From NCBI RefSeq assembly GCF_041008525.1, contig NZ_JBFLUG010000031.1, positions 6,750 through 70,749 on the forward strand: DNA of 64,000 nt, given 5' to 3'. Of the stretch, positions 28,421 to 40,177 are shown in pieces (the first letter of the stretch is position 1; every line of letters begins with the position of its first letter). Under the pieces are notes generated by a model. It searched no databases. It was not told the DNA's origin and worked only from the letters and a program-made list of their open reading frames with translations. This DNA is from Parafrankia sp041008525. GTDB lineage: Bacteria; Actinomycetota; Actinomycetes; Frankiales; Frankiaceae. Made by a program: the position numbers and the translations under genes.

Positions 28421-29952
28421 CTTCTGCCCACCTGTCGATCGAGTTCGTGCAGTTCACGGGCCAGCCGAACGAGGGCGGCGTCGCCACCCGCCGCGTCGCC
28501 ACCCGTGGCACCGCCGCCGGACGGCAGGCCCCCTGCCGGGTACACCGGCCCGGACGCGGCCCAGCTGTAGCCCGGGGGCACCATGCCCGGACCGTACAGG
28601 AGTGCCCCGACATCTCCGGCGGGTCGGCCGGTCTGCTCGGCGACGGCGGCGATCAGGACACCCGGGTTCGGTTCGTGGACGCCCGTCCGGGCGATGCCGG
28701 GTGCCCCGCCGGCGATCGGCGGGCCGTCGGCACGGATGCCAAGTCGCTCCGCGAGACGCGCGCGCAGGCCGGCGCGCAGCGCCTCGGCGGCCCGCTCACG
28801 GGCGTGCCCGGCGGCGTAGAGACGGCCTCGGCCCTCCACCGTCTCCGCCGAGCGCACGACGACCGGGAGAGGCTCGGCGACGGGCGGCCCAAGCCGGCGC
28901 CCACGCCACGCCGCCAGTGCCATCAGCAGGACGAGAACCTGCAGGCAGACGACCCAGAAACGGTCCGGCAGCAGATCGCTCAGGCTCTGCCGGCCAACCG
29001 GGTTCTCGCTCGGGACGAGCTGCTGCACCCAGTCCACCTGGAGATTCCGGGACAGCAGGCCCAGCGCCAGCGCGGCGTTGCCGGATTCGTCCAGCCTCGC
29101 ATTGGTGAGGAACTGGCCGTCACCGAGCAGAACAAGCCGGCCGGCGGACTCCCCGGGACCGGGTCGTACCTCGGGCCCCCCGTCCGGGGTGAGGACGGCG
29201 AGGCGGGCGGCCTCGGGGGAGCTGTAGCAGAGGTCCAGTCGGGGGGTGGTGCCCAGCCAGCCCTGCTGGCCAGGGCGGGGAGTGGCGTCGTCGGGAGGGG
29301 TGAAACGGACCGCGTCCCCGATCGCGGCTGCGCCGGCGACGGTTGCCTCCGGCAGCGTGCATCCTGGCCTGGCGTCCTCGCCCGAGAGGTCGAAGCGGTC
29401 CGGCGGGGCGGTGGCGATCGGGATCCCCATGGCGGCCAGATAGTCCACGACAGGTCGTGACGGGGCGACCAGCAGCACGTCCGAACCGGCGCGGACGCGT
29501 TGCACCAGCGCGACGATCTCGGTGTCCGCCAGCAGGTCGGGGCCGGTGACCAGGACCGTGCGCGGCGTGCTGTCGCCGACCGGACCGGTGCCTTCCGGCG
29601 CCGCCGGCTCAGGCCGCAGCGTGGACCTCGCCTCTGCCACGGACACGGTGATCCCGCGCCCGCGCAGGATCTGCGCGAGGGCGAGCGAACCGGCGCCACC
29701 CGGTGACTCGGCGTCCAGGTACCCGCCCTGGCCAGGGCCAGTCACCGCGGCGACCACCACCGCGTAACAGGCCACCAGGAGGGCGAGAACCGCGGTGAGG
29801 CGGACGCCCCGGCCCACGGCCGCGGGCCGGGGGCCGCTGCGGACATGTGTCGACCCGCTCCCCCCTCCGGGGCCCTTCGCGCCGGGCTGCGCCTGGGCTG
29901 GCCCGGCCGGTGACGCCGCTTCCCGTGGCGGGCTGGCCTGCGGCGCGGTCAT
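28417..29952 (-). CDS. DUF4350 domain membrane protein
   Basis: 511 residues. After a Pro/Gly-rich head of about 50 residues comes a membrane helix (LTAVLALLVACYAVVVAAVT), then the extracytoplasmic DUF4350 domain (SLALAQILRGRGITVSVAEA, TVLVTGPDLLADTE), which resembles the GATase-like fold of ABC-associated proteins. A second hydrophobic helix lies near DRFWVVCLQVLVLLMALAAW, followed by a cytoplasmic tail (DPPIAGGAPG region and ELHELDRQVGRR). Both ends overlap the neighbours by four bases (GTGA/ATGA). The gene always travels with MoxR and DUF58 genes in actinobacteria; its function is not established. Confidence 0.85.
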
Positions 29953-30722
29953 GCCGGGACCGCGCGGTAGCCGTCATCCGACCGGTCCTGGCTCTGGCCC
30001 TGACCGCGGCGAATCCTTCCGAGCTCCTCGTCGGCCCGCACGACCATCTCGTAGTCGTGCCTGGTCGCCGGCCTGCCGCCGTACCAGATCTCGCTGAAGA
30101 CCTCGACCGCGGCCGACAGCGCCCCGACCGGGTCACCGGACGCCCCGCCGGCCGTGACCCGTGTCGCGGCCCCGCCGGCCGTCGCGGCCCGCAGGTCGCT
30201 GACCAGCTCCCCGGCAGTTCGCCCTGGCCGCAAGTCGATCAGGGTCCGCTCCTCGAGCATCCGAGCGACCGCTCGGAGCCGGGTCCGTACGGCGTCGGCG
30301 AAGTCTCCCCGCTCGGCCTGGGCGTCGCCCAGCGCACGAAGCTGGTCCGCGGTGAGCGGGCTGGACAGATCACCGTCCTCCCGCTGCCCGGACGAGGATC
30401 GCCGGACCGGACCGAGCCACAGCCGGACCACAACCAGCAGCGTCACGAGCACGAGGACGAGGGCCAGGACGCCGAGCCCCTGAAAGCCGGCCACACCGAC
30501 ACCGGGGTCGGGGATGATCCAGTCCCACAGGTCGCTCAGACGCTCGTTGAACCAGTTGAGCGCCCGGGTGAACCAGCCGGGGCCGGCCTCCCGGTAGACC
30601 TGCCGGGAGAGCTCGCGGCGCGCCTCCTCGCGGGCACCGTCCCGGGTGATGGGCGCGCCCAGCTGATCGCTGACAGCCGTCAGTACCGTCGTCGCAGGAC
30701 CGCCCGGGCGGGCCGCGGTCAC
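29949..30722 (-). CDS. DUF4129 domain membrane protein
   Basis: 257 residues. The N-terminal part, with ELSRQVYREAGPGWFTRALN, should be outside the cell. A single strong helix (GVLALVLVLVTLLVVVRLWL) follows, then a cytoplasmic DUF4129 domain with ERGDFADAVRTRLRAVARML and RPGRTAGELVSDLR, the hallmark of this family. The GTG start overlaps the upstream membrane gene by four bases and the stop overlaps DUF4350, so production is coupled along the operon. In related bacteria DUF4129 domains occur with transglutaminase or MoxR genes. Function unknown. Confidence 0.87.
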   Translation of the reverse strand: MTAARPGGPATTVLTAVSDQLGAPITRDGAREEARRELSRQVYREAGPGWFTRALNWFNERLSDLWDWIIPDPGVGVAGFQGLGVLALVLVLVTLLVVVRLWLGPVRRSSSGQREDGDLSSPLTADQLRALGDAQAERGDFADAVRTRLRAVARMLEERTLIDLRPGRTAGELVSDLRAATAGGAATRVTAGGASGDPVGALSAAVEVFSEIWYGGRPATRHDYEMVVRADEELGRIRRGQGQSQDRSDDGYRAVPA

Positions 30723-31699
30723 GACGCCGTTGCGCGTTGCCGGGCGGTCTCGGCGAGAGTCACGTCCAGGCCTTCCCGGCGGATTCGCTGGTCGATGTAC
30801 AGCAGGACGATGGCGCCGGACAGCACCGGTGTCGCGACGGTCGTCGCGATCAGGTTGCCGATCCCGGTGACGATGTAGCCGGCAACGGTCAGGTCTCCTT
30901 CGAAGGCATCACCGAAGGTGGCCTCGGATGTCGCCAGGACGATCAGGGTGACCATCGTGAAGACGAACACCAGCACGCCCCCCACCAGCGAGGAGAGCAG
31001 GACGACGCCGAACGTGCGCCACCACGACCCGCGGACCAGCACCCGCGAGCGGCGCAGCGCCGCGCGGATCGTCTGACCTTCCAGGACATAGGCAGGGGAG
31101 GCGAGGCACAGATAGATCGCCACCGCCACCGCGCCGACGATCAACGCGAGGAGGCCGAGAACGCTGAGCAGAGTGACCACCAGGGTCAGCACCAGCAACC
31201 CGCCGAGCCGCGGGGTGACACGCCGGACCGCCGCGCCGGCGGAGATCCGCGAGCCGAGTGCCGCCTCGCTGACCACCACCGCGAGGACGCCGGACAGGAA
31301 GATCCCGAGCATGGCGTTCAGGCCGAACACCAGCAGATCGAGCGCGGCCACGGTGGCGTTGGACGAGTCCTCGCCGACAATCGCGGTGACGGTGCTGATG
31401 GTCTCGACCACCGCCGACACACCGACGGTGAGCCCCAGTGTCGCGCCGGGATTCGTCCGGATCGTGGTGAAGATCCCGTCCAGGATCTCGCCGACCGACA
31501 GCGGGCGGAGCGGGATCACGCCGGGCTTCGGCGCGACCGGCGGACCGCCCCACGGGCCGGAGCCCCAGGGCGGTGGGGAGTTCCATGACCCGTGTGGCGG
31601 ATGCGTCTCCCCCGACGGCGGTCCCCCGGGGGAACCGGGTGTTCCGGGCCCCTGCGGGCCGGGCGTGCCGGGAGGGGTCTGACCGGCCCCGTCCGCCAT
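30719..31699 (-). CDS. Multi-span membrane protein, first gene of the MoxR operon
   Basis: 326 residues. The first 75 are Pro/Gly/His-rich (TPPGTPGPQGPGTPGSPGGP) and include a PLSVGEILDGIF motif shared with glycerophosphodiester phosphodiesterase membrane-domain and DUF7847-like proteins. Five or six transmembrane segments follow (for example LLVLTLVVTLLSVLGLLALI and VVLLSSLVGGVLVFVFTMVT). No catalytic domain is visible. The ATG at 31699 has GGGAG 9 bases upstream. As first gene it probably carries the operon promoter in the 196-bp gap shared with comF on the opposite strand. Transport or membrane organisation is possible, but nothing in the sequence proves it. Confidence 0.8.
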   Translation of the reverse strand: MADGAGQTPPGTPGPQGPGTPGSPGGPPSGETHPPHGSWNSPPPWGSGPWGGPPVAPKPGVIPLRPLSVGEILDGIFTTIRTNPGATLGLTVGVSAVVETISTVTAIVGEDSSNATVAALDLLVFGLNAMLGIFLSGVLAVVVSEAALGSRISAGAAVRRVTPRLGGLLVLTLVVTLLSVLGLLALIVGAVAVAIYLCLASPAYVLEGQTIRAALRRSRVLVRGSWWRTFGVVLLSSLVGGVLVFVFTMVTLIVLATSEATFGDAFEGDLTVAGYIVTGIGNLIATTVATPVLSGAIVLLYIDQRIRREGLDVTLAETARQRATAS

Positions 31700-31895
31700 C
31701 GTGGTCTCCCTGCGCTCGTGCTGTCCGTGCCGACCAACGTTCGCGGCATGCACATCGTTGCAGACTCGCTACTTCCTCCACGTGGTCGGGCGCCGCGGGC
31801 CGCGGGCTGTGCACAGAACGTCCAGTCCACGCGCGGATGTCCACAGCCGGGCCTGCGACCCCGCCCGTCCCGCCGGCGCCGTACATGCTCGACGA

Positions 31896-32828
31896 GTGAC
31901 CACATCGCCCGTCATACGCGAAGCGCCGGCGCTCCTTCTGCTCCTGCGTGAAGCGCTGGCGACTCTCGTGGATCTCGTGCTGCCCCGGCCGTGCGCCGGC
32001 TGCGGGCTGCCGGGGTACGCGGCCTGCCCTCGGTGCACCGCGGCACTGACAGGCCCCCTGGTTCTCGCCGCCCCGGGTCCCACGGCCAGCCCGGGGCGGC
32101 GAGGTCGCGACCTACGCGACCTCCCGCCTGCGCCCACACCATCCGGCTTCCCGGTCGCGCGCCCTTCGCGAGCCGTAGCGCCACCTGCCCGTGCTCCGGG
32201 CTGGGCATGGCCGCCGCCTGGGCATGGCCCGGGCTCGCCGCCACTCGTCGCTGCCGCGGCCTTCGAGGGCACCCCCCGAGTACTGCTGCTTGCCTACAAG
32301 GAGCGGGGGAGGCTCGACCTGGCCCCGTTGCTGGGGCGGGCACTCGCCCGGGCGGCCACGGCGGTGGCCCGGCAGCACTCCCGGGGCACGCAGCCCACCT
32401 CGGTGGTGCTCGTGCCCGTGCCGACGACCGCCGCCGCCCGGCGGCGCCGCGGCGCCGACCACGTCGCCCGGCTTGCCGTGGTCGCCGCACGGGTTCTGAC
32501 CCGATCGGGCACACCAGCCCGGGTCAGCGGCGCCCTGCGGGTGCTGCGTCCCGGCGTCGACCAGGCCGGCCTCGGGGCGACTGCCCGCCAGCGCAACCGG
32601 TCCGGTGCCTTCGCTCTGCGGCCGAGAGCACGGCCCGTGGGCCCCGGCGAGATCACGATCGTTGTGGACGACATCGTGACGACCGGGGCCACGTGCGGCG
32701 AGGCGATGCGCGCGCTGCGGGCTGGTGGCTGGGCCGCTCCCGCCGGCATCGCGGCCGTCGCCGCGACACCACTGCGGCGCGGCACGCTCCCGGCGCGACG
32801 CGCCAACACCCCGGATTGCCCGCCGTAA
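31896..32828 (+). CDS. comF: ComF-family phosphoribosyltransferase-like protein
   Basis: 310 residues. A zinc-ribbon-like start (CAGCGLPGYAACPRC) is followed by a Pro/Ala-rich linker, then the type I PRTase core. YKERGRLDLAPLLGRAL and the PRPP-binding loop VVDDIVTTGATC with the usual DD and TTGAT are clear, as is the QAGL...RQRNRSGAF motif of ComF proteins. In naturally competent bacteria ComF helps DNA uptake; in actinobacteria the role is unproven. The start is GTG at 31896 (VTTSPVIREAP), with only a weak ribosome site. Gene order comF-hpf-secA agrees with Streptomyces and mycobacteria. Confidence 0.9.
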   Translation: MTTSPVIREAPALLLLLREALATLVDLVLPRPCAGCGLPGYAACPRCTAALTGPLVLAAPGPTASPGRRGRDLRDLPPAPTPSGFPVARPSRAVAPPARAPGWAWPPPGHGPGSPPLVAAAAFEGTPRVLLLAYKERGRLDLAPLLGRALARAATAVARQHSRGTQPTSVVLVPVPTTAAARRRRGADHVARLAVVAARVLTRSGTPARVSGALRVLRPGVDQAGLGATARQRNRSGAFALRPRARPVGPGEITIVVDDIVTTGATCGEAMRALRAGGWAAPAGIAAVAATPLRRGTLPARRANTPDCPP

Positions 32829-33428
32829 TCCCGCCGAAGGAGCAGACTGGACCCACGAGCTCCACCCCCCGGGAGCCGACGGCGCAAGCCGGTGACGAAG
32901 GTGGCGCCGCAGGATGCGGCGCGGTCTTCCAGGGCGAGGGCGATGTGGCGCACCTGCCGCTCCTCGGCGGGTGCGGCGCTCAGCCCCCCTCTGTGCCGGA
33001 GCCGTGAGGCCGCCCGCCGGGTGTGAGCGAGGCGGGGCCCGCTGATCGCGCCCAGCGACCGCAAGGTGGGTTCGGGAGTCCCGTTATGCCGGGTCGGAAT
33101 CAACCGAAATCGGCAGGTCGGTTCCGGCATGGATCTGGCCGGCAAGGGGAAGGAGCCGAGCGTGGTGGGTCGGTGGAAAACTCGCCGATGCCATGGTCAC
33201 GGACACAAGCGCAGGTGCCCGCATGAAGGGAGACGGCCTGCGGCACCAGCGTCACAAGCCGGCACCAACAACTGACACCAGGAACGTTGACAATCTTCGG
33301 CGGTCTCTTCCAGGTACGGGTCGGCGCACGGTGACCCGTACCGGAACTTCGCCGGAGAACCGACTTGCTGGTCGCGCTGATTCGGTGTGGATCGGCCGGC
33401 CGGGCCAGGTGAACGGGAGGTGGATCGC
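32829..33428. other. 600-bp region between comF and hpf
   Basis: Contains no credible coding sequence. A short open frame at 33066-33275 has a Cys/His/Arg-rich C-terminal part but no recognised family. The early part carries an 8-bp hairpin listed separately. The remainder probably holds the hpf promoter and a long leader; TTGACA occurs at 33287-33292 but no convincing -10 follows at normal spacing. Confidence 0.5.
32904..32922. terminator. Hairpin downstream of comF
   Basis: GCGCCGCA (32904-32911) pairs perfectly with TGCGGCGC (32915-32922) around a three-base loop, 75 bp after the comF stop. There is no T-run. It could end the comF transcript or shape the long upstream region of hpf. Confidence 0.5.
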
Positions 33429-34226
33429 GTGGACATCGTGGTCAAGGGCAGGCACACAGCGGTATCAGAAGGTTTCCGCAGGCATGTCCAGACCAAGCTC
33501 GCCAAACTCGAGCGACTCGATTCCAGGGTGATGCGGGTCGATGTGGAACTCTCCAAGGAGAGCAATCCCCGGCTGTCCGACATGTGCGACCGGGTCGAGC
33601 TGACCGTCTACTCGCGGGGACCTGTCATCCGCGCCGAGGCCGCCGCCGGCGACTCCTACGCGGCGCTCGACCGCGCTACCGCCAAGCTCACCGAGCGCCT
33701 TCGCCGAGCCGCCGATCGCCGGGTCCGCCACCATGCCAACCACGCGGGTGCGAACCATCCCGGGCCGGGCCGCGCCGGGTCCCTGACAGCAGACCTGTCC
33801 CTCGTCCCTGACGTCCTCGTCCCCGACGCCGGTGTCCTGAACTCGGGCGACGGCCAGCCGGCCGCGGCCGCGGAGCGGGCCGCGCCCGAAACCGCGGCGG
33901 CCCCGACGGCGCAGGAGTGGGTGTCGAGCGACGGTAGGCCGGGCACCGAGCGCGTCGAGGAAGTGGAGTACTCACCGATGGTGGTACGCGAGAAGACCCA
34001 CGTCGCCGCGCCCATGACCCTCGACGACGCCCTGTCGAACATGGAACTCGTCGGCCACGATTTCTACCTCTTCCTCGACGCACGCAGCGGTCTACCCAGC
34101 GTCGTGTACCGCAGGTGCGGCTACGACTACGGCGTCATCCGGCTCACCGGCGCGGCCAACCGGAACGGCGCGGACGGCATGGACGGCGCGCGGGAACCGG
34201 CGTCGGCGGTCATTTCCGCCGTGTGA
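33429..34226 (+). CDS. hpf: Long-form ribosome hibernation promoting factor
   Basis: 265 residues. The N-terminal sigma-54-modulation/HPF domain (VDIVVKGRHTAVSEGFRRHV to ATAKLTERLRRAADRR) binds the ribosome. An Ala/Pro-rich linker of about 95 residues follows, then the C-terminal dimerisation domain (VVREKTHVAAPMTLDDALSN, GHDFYLFLDARSGLPSVVYR, GYDYGVIRL). The long form forms 100S ribosome dimers in other bacteria. The GTG at 33429 has GGGAGG 9 bases upstream and gives the usual VDIVVKG start; GTG at 33420 is an alternative. It precedes the orphan response regulator. Confidence 0.94.
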   Translation: MDIVVKGRHTAVSEGFRRHVQTKLAKLERLDSRVMRVDVELSKESNPRLSDMCDRVELTVYSRGPVIRAEAAAGDSYAALDRATAKLTERLRRAADRRVRHHANHAGANHPGPGRAGSLTADLSLVPDVLVPDAGVLNSGDGQPAAAAERAAPETAAAPTAQEWVSSDGRPGTERVEEVEYSPMVVREKTHVAAPMTLDDALSNMELVGHDFYLFLDARSGLPSVVYRRCGYDYGVIRLTGAANRNGADGMDGAREPASAVISAV

Positions 34227-34375
34227 CGGTCGATCCCCCCTGCCGACGTGGGACCATTTGCCTCGGGTGTCGGACTCCCGGCATCGGTGCACACGGCACG
34301 TTCCACGGGGTGTGCCACCAGCGGCGTGATGTCTGGTGGCGCACCCCGCGGGAGCGGTTCCAGGGGAGGTCGGAG

Positions 34376-35089
34376 ATGACGGTGGACGAGCAGCGTTCCG
34401 AGGAGGCGCTGCGGACGCCATCGGAGGCGAATCCCATCCGGGTGCTGATCGTTGACGACCACGCGTTGTTCCGCCGCGGCCTGGAGATGGTCCTCGCGCA
34501 GGAGGTCGACATCGAGGTCGTCGGCGAGGCGGCGGACGGGTCGGAAGCTGTCACGATGGCCGCCGAGATGGCACCGGACATCGTCCTGATGGACGTCCGG
34601 ATGCCTCGACGCGGCGGGATCGACGCCACCAGCGCAATCAAGGAGAAGGTGCCCAGCGCGAAGATCGTCATGTTGACGATAAGCGACGAGGAAGCCGACC
34701 TCTTCGACGCCATCAAGGCCGGTGCCATGGGTTATCTGCTCAAGGAGATCTCGATCGACGAGGTCGCCGCGGACATCCGTGCGGTCTACAACGGCCAGAG
34801 CCTCATCAGTCCGTCGATGGCGTCCAAGCTGCTCAGCGAGTTCGCCGCAATGATCAAAACCAAGGACGACCGTCCCCAGCTTCCGACCCCGCGGCTGACC
34901 GACCGGGAGATGGAGGTCCTCCGGCTGGTCGCCAAGGGGCTGAACAACCGGGATATCGCCAAGCAGCTCTACATCAGCGAGAACACCGTCAAGAACCACA
35001 TCCGGAACATTCTCGAGAAGCTCCAGCTGCACTCCCGCATGGAGGCGGTGGTGTACGCGGTGCGGGAGAAGCTGCTGGAGATCACCTGA
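34376..35089 (+). CDS. Orphan NarL/LuxR-type response regulator
   Basis: 237 residues. The receiver domain (IRVLIVDDHALFRRGLEMVL, with phosphoacceptor D73 in IVLMDVRMP and the conserved lysine in MGYLLKEIS) is joined to a LuxR-type HTH: LTDREMEVLRLVAKGLNNRD and NTVKNHIRNILEKLQLHSRM. No sensor kinase is adjacent, so the partner must be elsewhere or the protein acts without one. The ATG at 34376 has a GGGGAGG ribosome site. The gene lies between hpf and secA, as in Streptomyces, which suggests a conserved orphan regulator linked to growth state. Confidence 0.93.
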   Translation: MTVDEQRSEEALRTPSEANPIRVLIVDDHALFRRGLEMVLAQEVDIEVVGEAADGSEAVTMAAEMAPDIVLMDVRMPRRGGIDATSAIKEKVPSAKIVMLTISDEEADLFDAIKAGAMGYLLKEISIDEVAADIRAVYNGQSLISPSMASKLLSEFAAMIKTKDDRPQLPTPRLTDREMEVLRLVAKGLNNRDIAKQLYISENTVKNHIRNILEKLQLHSRMEAVVYAVREKLLEIT

Positions 35090-35230
35090 TCAGGTTCGGG
35101 TCCGGTTCGTCCGCGATGGCCCGTGCGCCGGCGCCGACGGCATCGTCGTCGGGGCATGGCGCCAGCGCGCACCGACGGCGGCGCCGCCACGGGTATGCGT
35201 GACCGGCGAGCGCACCGGCACGATCGGGTC

Positions 35231-35968
35231 TCAGACCGGTGGGTCCGTGGCGAGCCGTGAGCCGATCCAGCAGTCATGCCGGGCGCCGTCCCCGAGGACG
35301 ACGGCGCCTCGCAACGTGCCGTCAAGGGTGAAGCCGAGCTTCTCCGCGACCCGGCGGGAGGCGTGGTTGCCGACCGCCGCCCGCCACTCGACCCGCTCCA
35401 GCCCGAGTGCGCCGAAGCCCCAGCGCAGCAGCGCGGCGGTGGCGGCTGTCGTCACCCCCCGTCCACGTGCCCCGGCGGCGCACCAGTAGGCGACCTCCGC
35501 GTCGCCCTCATCTGTCATCTCCTGCAGAGCCACGGAGGCGAGGAGCTCCTCGGTCGTGGCGTCGACCACGGCCAGCGGCGCGCCGGTGGCCGTGGCCCAG
35601 GCATCCGGCGCCTGGCGGCAGACGAAGTCCTCGGCGTGGCCCTGGGTATAAGGCACGGGCACCCGCGTCCAGCGTGGGATCTCCGGGTCCTGGCAGGCAC
35701 GGAAGACCGCCTCGGCGTCGGACAGCTTCCAGGGTCGCAGATGCAACATGCCCGCGGTGATCTCGACCGGTTCCAGTGGCAGCCGGCGTGCGGCGAGGTC
35801 CGCCGTCCGACCGCCCGACATCCAGCCGGCGGGCGCTTCCGGGCCGGCGGCGGGGCCGGAGCCCGCCGGGATCCGGGGGGCGGAGCCGGCCGCGGTTTCC
35901 GGACCGGGGGCGGAGCTGTGGCCGGGTGCGGCTTTCAGGCCCGGGGCAGATCCGATGTCGGAACGCAT
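35231..35968 (-). CDS. GNAT family N-acetyltransferase (RimJ/RimL type)
   Basis: 245 residues. A Pro/Ala/Gly-rich head of about 70 residues precedes the acetyltransferase: HLRPWKLSDAEAVFRACQDP, then the acetyl-CoA-binding segment AAGARGRGVTTAATAALLRW (R/Q-x-x-G-x-G/A), GLERVEWRAAVGNHASRRVA and EKLGFTLDGTLRGAVVLG. This pattern fits RimJ/RimL enzymes that modify protein N-termini or small molecules; the substrate is unknown. The ATG at 35968 is used, but starts near MSGGRTADL are possible. It is transcribed away from secA across a 250-bp gap. Confidence 0.86.
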   Translation of the reverse strand: MRSDIGSAPGLKAAPGHSSAPGPETAAGSAPRIPAGSGPAAGPEAPAGWMSGGRTADLAARRLPLEPVEITAGMLHLRPWKLSDAEAVFRACQDPEIPRWTRVPVPYTQGHAEDFVCRQAPDAWATATGAPLAVVDATTEELLASVALQEMTDEGDAEVAYWCAAGARGRGVTTAATAALLRWGFGALGLERVEWRAAVGNHASRRVAEKLGFTLDGTLRGAVVLGDGARHDCWIGSRLATDPPV

Positions 35969-36218
35969 ACCGCCCACGATGCCAGCGCTGGCGGGTGGCG
36001 GGTGGGGATCGCACGTGTGGCACGCCGGGCACGGGAGGGGTCCCACACTCGTTGGACAGTCGCGGGGAGCGGGAGAATCCGCATCGTCCGGGTGCGGCCA
36101 GCCGCTCCCGGACCCGCCGTGTCGCCGGTGGTTCGAGCTCGGGCCGTGGGCGACGATCGAAGGGCTAGCATCGTGGTGTCGGTGAGTTCGCCGACATGCC
36201 TGCCGGAGGAGTTCCGCC

Positions 36219-39197
<2,979 letters not shown>

Positions 39198-39205
39198 CCC
39201 GGAGC

Positions 39206-39236
39206 GGGCCCCGTCCCGGCCAGCCGGGCGGGGCCC
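39206..39236. terminator. Strong hairpin after secA
   Basis: GGGCCCCG pairs with CGGGGCCC, and within it CCCGG pairs with CCGGG around a CCAG loop; only one T is unpaired. It begins 8 bp after the secA stop and ends 59 bp before the stop of the convergent gene, so it could serve both directions. Confidence 0.85.
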
Positions 39237-39295
39237 GAACCCGGCGGGGCCCGAGCAGGCGTGCGAAACAGGTCAGCCCGACCGTGGGAAACCCG

Positions 39296-40030
39296 TCAGC
39301 CGAGTTGCAGGGTGGTTACCTGCCAGCGGTCGGCAGCGAGTTCCATCCGCAGCGCCATCGCCCGCATCCGGGGCCCGCGGCTGACAACCGCGCTGACCTC
39401 CGCGATTCCCGGCAGCGGCTCGCTGACCCGGACGCTGCGCACCTGGCTGGGCTGGCGGTTCGTCAGCACCGACGCGGTCCGCTGAAGGTCATGCTGTAGC
39501 GCCGCCGTGGTCCAGGGTGCGAGGTGCGCCATCGGCCGGGCACCGGCGAGCACCTCGACGACCAGTCGCACAACGACCGCAGCCGTCCGCCGCGGATCCG
39601 GGGGCTTCCGCGGCTGCGCCGGCGGGCCGGCTTCGGCCGCACCCCCGGCCTCCTGACGGCCTGACCGCGCCGCGGATGATCCGAGGCGGTCCGGCCCGGA
39701 CAGCAGGCGGCGCGACGTGCCCGCTCCGCGGTGCCGGAGCAGCGGGATCGACGGCTGCTCCGGGGGGCGGGCCAGCACCGCGCCCCGCTCGGCGAGCCGG
39801 CGCGTGCCGCTGGTCACCTCGCGAGGCGCGGTCGGTGTCGTGGCGCGTCCCGGACGTCCGGGCAGGGAACGCCCGGGCGGGTGAGGGCGGACGGCAGGGT
39901 CGGCCCTGCCGTCCGGGGCGAGCTCATCGTCGTAGGGCGGATCGGTCGGCCGCACGGGCAGCAGCCCGGGAGCGGCGGCCACGTGCGGGGATCGGCGACG
40001 GGGCAGGGTCAGGGCGGTCGTCGCGGTCAC
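39296..40030 (-). CDS. Rv3235/DUF6459 family protein
   Basis: 244 residues. The first 150 are Arg/Pro-rich and disordered. The C-terminal domain shows the Rv3235-family pattern: RRTAAVVVRLVVEVLAGARP, AHLAPWTTAALQHDLQR, then RSVRVSEPLPGIAEVSAVVS and LRMELAADRWQVTTLQLG. It is probably cytoplasmic, with no membrane segment. It converges on secA and precedes nothing obvious on its strand except the LysM gene upstream; the same secA-linked arrangement occurs in mycobacteria. Function unknown. Confidence 0.82.
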   Translation of the reverse strand: MTATTALTLPRRRSPHVAAAPGLLPVRPTDPPYDDELAPDGRADPAVRPHPPGRSLPGRPGRATTPTAPREVTSGTRRLAERGAVLARPPEQPSIPLLRHRGAGTSRRLLSGPDRLGSSAARSGRQEAGGAAEAGPPAQPRKPPDPRRTAAVVVRLVVEVLAGARPMAHLAPWTTAALQHDLQRTASVLTNRQPSQVRSVRVSEPLPGIAEVSAVVSRGPRMRAMALRMELAADRWQVTTLQLG

Positions 40031-40177
40031 GGCGGGCCTTTCACGGGTGGTCGGCGCGGTCGGAGGTGCTGTGTTCCGAGTGCGTTCGGGAGGTGGCGCG
40101 GTCGAGGGTGAGGTCCGGCGGGCGGGCAGACCCGGTGGCGGAGGCGACGCGGCGCCTGGTTCCCATCACCGGCGAGC

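Noticed and set aside
33066..33275. Cys/His/Arg-rich short frame between comF and hpf
   Set aside because: No ribosome site or recognised pattern; the Cys/His content is limited to a short stretch.
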